The translations under genes were made by a program, and so were the position numbers. The notes below the pieces were generated by a model that worked only from the letters and a program-made list of their open reading frames with translations, was not told the DNA's origin and made no database searches. A DNA stretch of 6,719 nt. Source: DASUZB01 sp036377075. GTDB lineage: Bacteria; Actinomycetota; CALGFH01. How positions within the stretch are numbered: the first letter of the stretch is position 1; the number at the start of each line of letters is the position of its first letter. The stretch lies in the NCBI GenBank assembly GCA_036377075.1, contig DASUZB010000290.1, forward strand, positions 1 through 6,719. The letters run 5' to 3'. Of this stretch, positions 1 through 5,585 are shown piece by piece.

Positions 1-61
1 AACCAACACCTGAGAACCAAACTCCGAAGATCCTGCCCGGACCTGCCGCCCAGGCCGTTGT

Positions 62-82
62 AGGGCCTTGCTGCTAGGCCCT
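62..82 (-). terminator. Hairpin downstream of TetR-1, candidate intrinsic terminator
   Basis: A perfect 7-bp stem (AGGGCCT at 62-68 with AGGCCCT at 76-82) closes a 7-nt loop. It starts 7 nt beyond the leftward stop codon of TetR-1 (90-92). No U-tract follows on the minus strand, so it would be a U-less hairpin terminator of the kind often proposed in high-GC actinobacteria. The rest of 1-89 shows no gene or other convincing signal. Confidence 0.5.
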
Positions 83-89
83 GGCGGGC

Positions 90-818
90 CTACGCGCGGC
101 GGGCGCGAGGCTGCTTGGCGGCGGCCACGGGAACCTCCACCGTTCCGGTGGAGATCAGCTCGATGTCGTCGGCGGCGCTGCCGAGGCCGACCCAGAGCAG
201 GGTGACCAGGTGCTCGACCAGGCGGGTGCGGGGCATGGTGCGGTACTCCGACCACCAGATGGCGGCTCCCTGCACCATGCCGACCAGGGCGTGGCCCCAG
301 GGCTCGGCCACCTCGGGGTCGAGGGCGGCGGCCTGCAGGCGCAGCCGCAGCGCGTCGACGATCTCGGCGGCGACCGAGCGGATGAACGGGGTGATCGCCG
401 GGCCGTCGGCGCCACGGCCGGGCGGCTGGGGCTGGATCAGGAAGCGGTGCACCTGCGGGTCGCGCTCGACCAGCTCGAGGTAGGCGTCGACCGCGACCAC
501 CACGACGGAGCGCAGGTCGCTGGTGGTGCTCATGGCGCCGCGGAACTTGTTGCGCAGCTCACCGCAGTACCGTTCCGCTACCGCCCGGTACATCCCGTTG
601 CGGTCGCCGAAGTAGCGGTACACCACCGGCTTGGTGACGCCGATCTTCGCCGCGACCTGGTCCATCGAGGCGCCCGGCCCGACCGCGCGGATGACCTCGA
701 TGGCGGCGTCGAGGAACTCGCGCCGCCGCGCCTCGCGCCGCAACGTGCTCGCGGCGTCGACCCGGCGGCCCTGCCGGGTACGGGCGGTGTTCATCGGTGT
801 GGCCATGGCAGCGCCCAT
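90..818 (-). CDS. TetR/AcrR-family transcriptional regulator (TetR-1)
   Basis: This is a 242-aa cytoplasmic DNA-binding regulator, a normal length for TetR. The N-terminal helix-turn-helix lies at about residues 30-80: the core MDQVAAKIGVTKPVVYRYF (52-70) has the family pattern of a helix, a G-V turn and a recognition helix ending YRYF. The C-terminal half (about 85-225) is the all-helical ligand and dimer domain; it contains a W-W pair and ends in a hydrophobic HLVTLLWVGLG helix, as in many actinobacterial TetR proteins. The tail is basic (KQPRARRA). I chose the ATG at 816-818 because AGGAGA (minus strand, 823-828) stands 4-5 nt upstream. The longer frame from 890 has no such site and would begin upstream of the likely transcription start. 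The gene is divergent from the glycosyltransferase at 939. The inverted repeat at 896-912 is the likely operator, so autoregulation plus control of the neighbour is expected. The ligand is unknown; a hydrophobic or acyl ligand is only a guess. Confidence 0.93.
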   Translation of the reverse strand: MGAAMATPMNTARTRQGRRVDAASTLRREARRREFLDAAIEVIRAVGPGASMDQVAAKIGVTKPVVYRYFGDRNGMYRAVAERYCGELRNKFRGAMSTTSDLRSVVVVAVDAYLELVERDPQVHRFLIQPQPPGRGADGPAITPFIRSVAAEIVDALRLRLQAAALDPEVAEPWGHALVGMVQGAAIWWSEYRTMPRTRLVEHLVTLLWVGLGSAADDIELISTGTVEVPVAAAKQPRARRA

Positions 819-822
819 TCTA

Positions 823-828
823 TCTCCT
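823..828 (-). promoter_or_regulatory. Ribosome binding site of TetR-1
   Basis: AGGAGA on the minus strand is followed by TAGA and then ATG (816-818). This is the clearest Shine-Dalgarno sequence in the window. It decides the start over the upstream in-frame ATGs at 869 and 890. Confidence 0.75.
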
Positions 829-888
829 GTGCACGCCCCCTCCACCAGCCGGCGGGTTGACCTGCGCATCCCGACGTTGCTACCGTCC

Positions 889-918
889 ATCTTAGTGTTA
901 CTTGTAGTAACAGAGGAA
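889..918 (-). promoter_or_regulatory. Possible promoter of TetR-1
   Basis: On the minus strand TAAGAT (889-894) matches the -10 consensus at four of six positions. TTCCTC (913-918), 18 bp upstream, is a poor -35. If correct, the inverted repeat at 896-912 lies exactly in the spacer, as expected for a repressor site, and the leader would be about 65 nt. The -35 match is weak, so this is tentative. Confidence 0.3.
896..912. promoter_or_regulatory. Perfect 17-bp inverted repeat, candidate TetR operator
   Basis: TGTTACT (896-902), a 3-nt centre TGT, and AGTAACA (906-912) form a perfect 7+3+7 inverted repeat. It stands in the 120-bp region between the divergent TetR-1 gene and the glycosyltransferase, 27 nt before the latter's start codon. 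Size, symmetry, AT-rich composition against a GC-rich background, and position are typical of TetR operators. TetR-1 is the most likely binder by adjacency (inference). A related sequence lies at 3508-3524. Confidence 0.72.
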
Positions 919-938
919 GCCTAGGCTGGCGGGACGGC

Positions 939-2069
939 GTGCCACCACCCCCATCCTCCGTGCTGTTCCTGACGGGACGCGACACCAGCCACCCCGAGGG
1001 CGGCGGGTCCGAGCTCTACGTCGAGAAGGCCGCCGCCGGGCTGGCCGCCCGCGGCAGCACGGTGACGCTGCTGTGCGCCGCCCACCCGGGCGCGCCACCC
1101 GAGGAGCTGCGCGGCGGCGTCCGGGTGCTGCGGCGCGGCGGCCACCTCACCGTGTTCCTGCACGCGTTCCTGCTGCACTTCCTCGGCCGCCTCGGGCCCC
1201 ACGACCTGGTCGTCGACGTGCAGAACGGCCTGCCGTTCTTCGCCCGGCTGTGGTGCCGGCGGCCGGTGGTGGTGCTGGTCCACCACGTGCACCGCGAGCA
1301 GTGGCCGGTGGTCTTCGGCCGGCTCGTCGGCCGGCTCGGGTGGCTGGTCGAGTCGCGCCTCGCCCCCCGCGTGCAGCGCGGCTGCCGCTACGTGGTGGTC
1401 TCGTCGGCGACCCGCGGCGAGCTGGTCGAGCAGGGCGTCGCCGCCGACGCGATCACCGTGGTCCACAACGGCGCCGAGGTCCCGGCACGACCCGCGGCGG
1501 CCAAGTCGCCGCACCCGTCCATCTGCGTGCTCGGCCGCCTGGTGCCGCACAAGCGCGTCGAGTACGCGCTTCGGGCCGCGGCCGAGGTCCGCCGGCGCCT
1601 CCCCGACCTGGAGGTCAAGGTCGTCGGTCGCGGCTACTGGGAGGGCCGGCTCAGGGCGCTCGCCGAGGAGCTCGACCTCGGTGGCACGGTGGAGTTCCTC
1701 GGCTTCGTCGACGAGGCGACCAAGCACCGCGTCCTGGCGCGCTCCTGGGTGCTGGCGATGCCGTCGCTGAAGGAGGGCTGGGGGCTGGTGGTGGGCGAGG
1801 CCGCGGCGCACGAGACGCCGACGGTCGCCTTCCGCTCGGCCGGCGGGGTGGCCGACGCGGTGGTCGACGGCGAGACGGGGGTGCTGGTCGACGACACCGG
1901 GGAGTTCACCGCGCAGCTCGAGGGGCTGCTGCTCGACGCGGAGCGGCGGCGCCGGCTCGGTCGTGACGCCCGCGCGCACGCCAGCCGCTTCACCTGGGAG
2001 GCCTCGGCCGCCGGGTTCGCCGCCGCCCTCGGCACCGCGGTGGAGGAACATGCCGTCGCGGTCGAGTAG
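939..2069 (+). CDS. GT4-type (GT-B fold) glycosyltransferase
   Basis: This 376-aa protein has the length and layout of GT4 glycosyltransferases, which transfer a sugar from an activated nucleotide donor. The N-terminal acceptor half (about 8-180) has a Gly-rich loop GGGSELYV (21-28) and a central VHHVHREQW stretch (114-122). The C-terminal donor half (about 190-376) begins at VLGRLVPHKRVEYAL (197-211), with the conserved basic pair R200 and K205. It carries the EX7E motif in KEGWGLVVGEA (E279 and E287). The hydrophobic stretch at 70-82 may be membrane-associating, but there is no signal peptide or true membrane segment, so it probably acts at the inner face of the membrane or in the cytosol. 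The acceptor is not readable from sequence; cell-envelope lipid or polysaccharide is the usual role. The start is GTG at 939 with no strong Shine-Dalgarno nearby (a GAGG at 913-916 is too far). A GTG at codon 8 is an alternative. TetR-2 follows after 10 bp, and the operator candidate at 896-912 precedes the gene. Confidence 0.9.
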   Translation: MPPPPSSVLFLTGRDTSHPEGGGSELYVEKAAAGLAARGSTVTLLCAAHPGAPPEELRGGVRVLRRGGHLTVFLHAFLLHFLGRLGPHDLVVDVQNGLPFFARLWCRRPVVVLVHHVHREQWPVVFGRLVGRLGWLVESRLAPRVQRGCRYVVVSSATRGELVEQGVAADAITVVHNGAEVPARPAAAKSPHPSICVLGRLVPHKRVEYALRAAAEVRRRLPDLEVKVVGRGYWEGRLRALAEELDLGGTVEFLGFVDEATKHRVLARSWVLAMPSLKEGWGLVVGEAAAHETPTVAFRSAGGVADAVVDGETGVLVDDTGEFTAQLEGLLLDAERRRRLGRDARAHASRFTWEASAAGFAAALGTAVEEHAVAVE

Positions 2070-2079
2070 GCTGCGCGGT

Positions 2080-2730
2080 ATGGACCAAGCCGTCGAGCCT
2101 CGGCAGGCGGTCGAGCGGCGCTACCGCGGCCGGCTGCCCGACGAGCGCCGCGCCGAGCGCCGCCGGCGGCTGCTCGGCGCCGGGCTGGAGCTGTTCGGCA
2201 CCGTGGGCTACCACGGCACCTCGATCGAACGGCTCTGCGCCCAGGCCGGCGTCACCGCCAGGCACTTCTACCAGGAGTTCTCCGGCCGCGAGGCGCTGCT
2301 CGACGCGCTGTTCGGGGAGATCGTCAGCGAGGTCGGCCAGGCGGTGCTCGACGCGCTCGCCGCCGCCCAGGACCGGTCGCCGCGCAGCCGCACCCGCGCC
2401 GCCATCAGCGCCTTCGTGCACGGGATGCTCGACGACCCGCGCCGGGCACGGGTCGTCTGCGTCGAGATGGCCGGCATCAACCCCGAGCTGGAGCGCACCC
2501 GCCAGGAGGCCCTGCACGGCTTCGCCCGCATCACCCAGGCCGAGATCGAGCGGCAGGCCGACGCCGGGGTGATCGCCCGGCGCGACTACCACCTGGCGGC
2601 GCTGGTCGCGGCCGGCGGCACCAGGGAGCTGCTGATGGAGTGGGTCTCGGGCGACCGCAACCCGCCGCTCGAGGAGCTGATCCAGGAGCTCACCCGGATC
2701 TTCGTGGCGATCGCCAACCAAGATCCCTGA
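2080..2730 (+). CDS. TetR/AcrR-family transcriptional regulator (TetR-2)
   Basis: A 216-aa TetR regulator. The DNA-binding domain spans about residues 21-75: an Arg-rich lead helix (DERRAERRRR, 21-30), LFGTVGYHGTSIERLCAQAG (38-57) and the recognition helix VTARHFYQEF (58-67), then REALLDALF. The remainder (about 78-216) is the helical ligand domain with no recognisable ligand signature. The ATG at 2080 lies 10 bp past the glycosyltransferase stop, with only a weak AGTAGG (2065-2070) as ribosome site. An in-frame ATG at 2050 has GGAGGA (2042-2047) but only about 3 nt spacing and would overlap the glycosyltransferase; it adds ten residues (MPSRSSRLRG) and cannot be excluded. Probably co-transcribed with the glycosyltransferase. 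I see no separate promoter or palindrome just upstream. Whether it controls this operon or distant targets is unknown. Confidence 0.9.
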   Translation: MDQAVEPRQAVERRYRGRLPDERRAERRRRLLGAGLELFGTVGYHGTSIERLCAQAGVTARHFYQEFSGREALLDALFGEIVSEVGQAVLDALAAAQDRSPRSRTRAAISAFVHGMLDDPRRARVVCVEMAGINPELERTRQEALHGFARITQAEIERQADAGVIARRDYHLAALVAAGGTRELLMEWVSGDRNPPLEELIQELTRIFVAIANQDP

Positions 2731-2740
2731 AGCTACAGGG
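2725..2740. terminator. Small stem-loop between convergent TetR-2 and TetR-3
   Basis: CCCTG (2725-2729) and CAGGG (2736-2740) form a 5-bp stem with a 6-nt loop covering the two convergent stop codons. It could be a weak bidirectional terminator. The stem is short and lacks a U-tract, so support is limited. Confidence 0.3.
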
Positions 2741-3428
2741 GGATGAGCCGCGGCCGTGGCGCCGGCCTCCTCGGCCCGAACGCCGCCAGGGACAGCATGA
2801 CCTCGGCGAGCGGCTCGGCGGCGATGGCGGCGGCCTCCTCGGCCGGCAGGCCGAGCATCTGCAGCACCCCGGCGGCCAGCTCGTCGGCCGCGTCCGCGGG
2901 CAGCAGGCCGTGCAGCCGGCCACGGAGCACCTCGAGCACGGCGCCACGGATGGCGCACACCTGGACGAGCGCCGAGGCGACCGGGAAGCGCCCCACCCAG
3001 ATCCCGCGGCTGAGGCTGCGAAGCACGCGACGCCCGAAGTCCTCGGTCACCGCCTCGGCGACGCCGCGGCCCGCCTCGGCCAGGCGGGCGAGCAGCGGGT
3101 CGCGCTCGGCCATCCGGACCGTCTGCCGCACCAGCCCGGCCACCGCCCGCGCCGGGTCGGCGGAAGGGCCCAGCGACCGCTCGACGGCGGCGCCGCCGGC
3201 GGCGACGGCCTCGGCGACCAGCGCGTCGAGCAGCGCCTCGGTGGAGGGGAAGAGCCGGTAGGAGGCCGCCGACCGTGCCCCTGCCGCCGCGATGACCTGC
3301 TCGATCGCGACGCCGTCGGGGCCGTGGCGCAGCAGCGTGGCACGGGCCTGCCGCAGCAACCGTGCGCGCAGGGAACGGGAGACTCGCTGGTCGCGCCTCA
3401 CGTCGGCCCGGAGTTCGGAGGAGCTCAT
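2733..3428 (-). CDS. Divergent TetR-family transcriptional regulator (TetR-3)
   Basis: A 231-aa regulator whose N-terminal 25-70 region fits the TetR fold: RARLLRQARATLLRHG (21-36), VAIEQVIAAAG (40-50), then ARSAASYRLFPSTEALLDAL (51-70). The recognition helix is degenerate compared with the usual G-V-S-x-x-x-x-Y-x-x-F, and the position after the F that usually leads to a Lys has Thr (T63). The C-terminal half is Ala- and Leu-rich helix, with a Pro/Arg-rich tail (RRPAPRPRLIP). I chose ATG 3426-3428 because GAGG (3437-3440, minus) lies 8 nt upstream. A GTG at 3453-3455 would add nine residues and sits almost at the predicted transcription start, so a leaderless start there is possible. The gene is divergent from the GGDEF-EAL gene and converges on TetR-2 with 2 bp between stops. 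Its own promoter is overlaid by a perfect palindrome (3471-3487), so negative autoregulation is likely. The ligand is unknown. Confidence 0.87.
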   Translation of the reverse strand: MSSSELRADVRRDQRVSRSLRARLLRQARATLLRHGPDGVAIEQVIAAAGARSAASYRLFPSTEALLDALVAEAVAAGGAAVERSLGPSADPARAVAGLVRQTVRMAERDPLLARLAEAGRGVAEAVTEDFGRRVLRSLSRGIWVGRFPVASALVQVCAIRGAVLEVLRGRLHGLLPADAADELAAGVLQMLGLPAEEAAAIAAEPLAEVMLSLAAFGPRRPAPRPRLIPL

Positions 3429-3436
3429 CAGCCAAT

Positions 3437-3440
3437 CCTC
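3437..3440 (-). promoter_or_regulatory. Ribosome binding site of TetR-3
   Basis: GAGG on the minus strand stands 8 nt before ATG 3426-3428. It supports this start over the upstream GTG at 3453-3455. Confidence 0.5.
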
Positions 3441-3460
3441 GGGGGGATCCACCACGGCGG

Positions 3461-3489
3461 AAAGTAAACCGACAAGAGGCTCTTGTCAA
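3461..3489 (-). promoter_or_regulatory. Sigma70-type promoter of TetR-3
   Basis: Read on the minus strand, a perfect -35 hexamer TTGACA (3484-3489) is separated by exactly 17 bp from TACTTT (3461-3466), a modest -10 with the conserved T, A and final T. Transcription would start near 3454, giving a leader of about 26 nt before the chosen ATG. The operator palindrome 3471-3487 covers the spacer and part of the -35, so a bound repressor would exclude RNA polymerase. Confidence 0.65.
3471..3487. promoter_or_regulatory. Perfect 17-bp palindrome, candidate TetR-3 operator
   Basis: GACAAGAG (3471-3478), a central G, and CTCTTGTC (3480-3487) form a perfect 8+1+8 palindrome. It fills the -35/-10 region of the TetR-3 promoter. 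It differs from the 896-912 site, so a different TetR protein, most simply TetR-3, should bind it (inference). Because it lies in the intergenic region shared with the GGDEF-EAL gene, it may also affect that gene. Confidence 0.75.
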
Positions 3490-3507
3490 TTGGTTCGGAG
3501 CATGTCG

Positions 3508-3524
3508 CGCTACTGGCAGTAACA
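3508..3524. promoter_or_regulatory. Second site resembling the 896-912 operator
   Basis: This stretch matches the 896-912 inverted repeat at 13 of 17 positions: TACT, three bases with a central G, then AGTAACA. The core TACTG-G-CAGTA (3511-3521) is itself a perfect 11-bp palindrome. The right half matches beyond the repeat: AGTAACAGTGG here against AGTAACAGAGG at 906-916. It lies 102 nt before the GGDEF-EAL start and could be a second operator of the same regulator. The left outer bases are not symmetric, so affinity may be lower. Confidence 0.5.
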
Positions 3525-3626
3525 GTGGGTATCGAAGGGCGACGTCATCTGCTCGCGCCCGTCGGCCGCCCCCCAGTTTCGCCGCCGCCACCTCAGCCTC
3601 GCGCGGTTTCGGCCGATCAGCCTTGT
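3525..3626 (+). other. Leader region of the GGDEF-EAL gene
   Basis: These 102 nt separate the second operator-like site from the GGDEF-EAL start. They are C-rich with many CCG/CCC runs and, read in the gene's frame, have a mixed third-position composition unlike the coding sequence that follows. I therefore treat them as untranslated. GGGCG (3537-3541) can pair with CGCCC (3556-3560). I do not recognise a c-di-GMP riboswitch or another known RNA element, and I could not identify a convincing rightward promoter. Confidence 0.35.
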
Positions 3627-5570
3627 ATGACTCGCTCAGGGACGGGCTGGCGGCACTGGCGCTGGCCACAGACCCTCGCCGTGGTGCTGGCGATCCTCGT
3701 CGCCGTCACCTACCAGAACATGGCGCTGCACCGCCGCGGCGACGCCGAGACGCGCGCCGCCGCGCGCCTCGGTGACCTCGCCTCGCTGCTGCACGAGGAG
3801 AGCGACCTGCAGTGGAAGACCCTGGCCGACCGCGGCGCGCCGGTCAGGGTCGCCCGCGAGGTCGGCGCCATCCGCTCCCGCGAGCGGACCATCCTCGACG
3901 CGCTCGACGCGACCCTGCCGGCCGCCTCGCGGGAGCGCCTGCGGTCGCTCGCCGACGGCTACCACACCATCCTCGACCAGGAGCTGGCCCTGCTGACGCT
4001 GAGCCACTCCGCCGAGGCGCTGGCGCTGGAGTGGCGCGACACCGAGCCGCACTTCCGGCAGCTCAGCGAGACGATCACCGAGCTCGCCACGGACCGCAAC
4101 GCCAACGCCACCAAGGCGGCGCGCACCGCCGACCTGACCCTCGCGTGCGCGATGCTGCTGGCCGCGCTGATGATCGGGGCGCTGCTGCACCGCTTCGAGC
4201 GGGTGCAACGGGCCTCGGTCCAGGCCAGCACCGAGCTGCTCAAGCAGGAGCGCAAGGCGCTGCAGCAGGCGATGGCGAGCGCCGCGACCATCCGGCACCA
4301 GGCGCAGCACGACGCGCTCACCGGGCTGCCCAACCGGGTGCTGTTCACCGAGCGGGTGGACCAGGCGATGCGGGCCGGCGGGGACCAGGCGGTGCTCTTC
4401 ATCGACCTGGACGACTTCAAGTGGGTCAACGACTCGCTCGGCCACGCCGCCGGCGACGAGCTCCTGGTGGTGGTCGCCAGGCGGCTGCAGGCGTCGGTGC
4501 GCGAGGGGGACCTCGCCGCGCGGCTCGGCGGGGACGAGTTCGCCGTGCTGGTGCGGGAGGGCGGCATCGAGGTCGGCCGCATGGTCGCGGCCCGGATCAT
4601 CGCCGCGCTGGGGCAGCCGATGCAGGTGGCCGGGATGCAGCTGATGGTCCAGGCGAGCGTCGGCATCGCCGCGGTGAGCGAGTGGCGCGACACCGCCGAG
4701 CTGCTGCGCAACGCCGACGTGGCGATGTACGACGCGAAGGAGCGCGGCAAGGGGCAGTTCCGGGTCTTCGAGCCGTCCATGCAGGACCGGGTGAGGGACC
4801 GCATCGGGGTGGAGGCCGAGCTGCGCCGCGCGCTCGAGCGCGACGAGCTGGTGCTCGCCTACCAGCCGCTCATCCGGCTGTCCGACGAGGAGGTCGTCGG
4901 CGTCGAGGCCCTGGTGCGCTGGCGGCACCCGACCAGGGGCCTGCTGGCGCCCGCGTTCTTCCTGCCGGTCGCCGAGGAGAGCGGGCTGATCCTGCCGCTG
5001 GGCCGCTGGGTGCTGCGGGAGGCGTGCCGGCAGGCGTGCGACTGGGTCGCCGGCCGCGACGGCCGGCCGTTCAAGGTCAGCGTCAACCTCTCCGCCAGGC
5101 AGCTCCACCACCCGGACCTGGTGGACGAGGTGGTCGGCGCGATCGAGGACGCGGGGCTGGACCCCGGCGCGCTGGTGGTGGAGATCACCGAGTCGATGGT
5201 CCTGCGCGACCACCAGGCCGTCGCGGCGAAGCTGCAGGTGCTGCGCGGCCTCGGGGTCGGCGTGGCGCTCGACGACTTCGGCACCGGCTACTCCTCCCTC
5301 AGCCACCTGCAGCACCTGCCGGTCGACCAGATCAAGATCGACCGCTCCTTCGTGGGCGGCCAGGACCACGTGGTCGAGGCGGTCCTCCAGCTCGGCAGGA
5401 CGCTGCGGCTGCAGACGGTGGCGGAGGGCGTCGAGACGCGGCAGCAGGCCGAGCGGCTGCGCGCCCTGGGCTGCGAGCTCGCCCAGGGCTACCACTTCGG
5501 CAAGCCGCTCGAGCCCGCCGCCGTCGCCGCCCTGCTGGGAGCGGCCGTCCCCGCCCGCAGCCCGCGCTGA
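3627..5570 (+). CDS. Membrane-bound GGDEF-EAL bifunctional c-di-GMP enzyme
   Basis: A 647-aa protein that can plausibly synthesise c-di-GMP from two GTP and hydrolyse it to pGpG. Two membrane segments (about 14-30 and 168-187) bracket a roughly 135-residue, mostly helical, charged extracytoplasmic region with no named domain I recognise. A short helical linker (190-225) leads to the GGDEF domain (about 226-385): DALTGLPNR (229-237), DLDDFKWVND (260-269) and GGDEF (301-305), with inhibitory-site RxxD as REGD (292-295) exactly five residues before it. The EAL domain (about 394-640) has EALVRW (427-432), NLSARQL (487-493), EITES (519-523), DDFGTGYSS (549-557), KID (570-572), AEGVET (599-604) and QGY (620-622). 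All expected metal- and substrate-binding residues are present; the stretch between SFV and AEGVET is short. I chose ATG 3627 because coding-like composition and the first membrane segment begin there, although no clear Shine-Dalgarno is visible. Net activity is not decidable from sequence. Confidence 0.93.
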   Translation: MTRSGTGWRHWRWPQTLAVVLAILVAVTYQNMALHRRGDAETRAAARLGDLASLLHEESDLQWKTLADRGAPVRVAREVGAIRSRERTILDALDATLPAASRERLRSLADGYHTILDQELALLTLSHSAEALALEWRDTEPHFRQLSETITELATDRNANATKAARTADLTLACAMLLAALMIGALLHRFERVQRASVQASTELLKQERKALQQAMASAATIRHQAQHDALTGLPNRVLFTERVDQAMRAGGDQAVLFIDLDDFKWVNDSLGHAAGDELLVVVARRLQASVREGDLAARLGGDEFAVLVREGGIEVGRMVAARIIAALGQPMQVAGMQLMVQASVGIAAVSEWRDTAELLRNADVAMYDAKERGKGQFRVFEPSMQDRVRDRIGVEAELRRALERDELVLAYQPLIRLSDEEVVGVEALVRWRHPTRGLLAPAFFLPVAEESGLILPLGRWVLREACRQACDWVAGRDGRPFKVSVNLSARQLHHPDLVDEVVGAIEDAGLDPGALVVEITESMVLRDHQAVAAKLQVLRGLGVGVALDDFGTGYSSLSHLQHLPVDQIKIDRSFVGGQDHVVEAVLQLGRTLRLQTVAEGVETRQQAERLRALGCELAQGYHFGKPLEPAAVAALLGAAVPARSPR

Positions 5571-5585
5571 GCGCCGGCGCTCAGC
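5566..5585. terminator. 20-bp perfect palindrome containing both convergent stop codons
   Basis: GCTGAGCGCC and GGCGCTCAGC make a perfect 20-bp palindrome centred at 5575/5576. As RNA it folds on either strand to an 8-bp stem with a CCGG tetraloop. It includes the TGA of the GGDEF-EAL gene (5568-5570) and the TGA of the solute-binding-protein gene on the other strand (5581-5583). Its position between convergent genes suggests a bidirectional terminator, without a U-tract on either side. Confidence 0.6.

Noticed and set aside
819..890. N-terminal extension of TetR-1 to ATG 888-890
   Set aside because: The ATG at 816-818 has a strong AGGAGA at proper spacing, and the longer start lies at or upstream of the probable transcription start.
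921..2051. Open frame of 376 codons antisense to the glycosyltransferase
   Set aside because: Composition is that of a codon-phase mirror of the GT4 gene (rich in H, Q, R, G, A) with no recognisable motif.
3607..3617. GCCGATCA resembling the -10 element of a WhiG/FliA-type sigma promoter before the GGDEF-EAL gene
   Set aside because: No TAAA-like -35 lies at the right distance, and the site is only about 10 nt from the start codon, so the match is probably chance.
3483..3626. N-terminal extension of the GGDEF-EAL protein from TTG 3483 or GTG 3525
   Set aside because: It would overlap the palindrome and the second operator-like site, its third-position composition is not coding-like, and it places 48 or 34 residues before a normal membrane-anchor start at 3627.
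3525..3626. Possible c-di-GMP riboswitch in the GGDEF-EAL leader
   Set aside because: I could not find the conserved GEMM core or its paired stems. Only a short 5-bp pairing is visible.
1990..3669. Open frame of 559 codons on the minus strand across TetR-2 and TetR-3
   Set aside because: Low-complexity Arg/Gly/Ala composition, antisense or out of frame to two clear TetR genes, and it ignores their promoter and stops.
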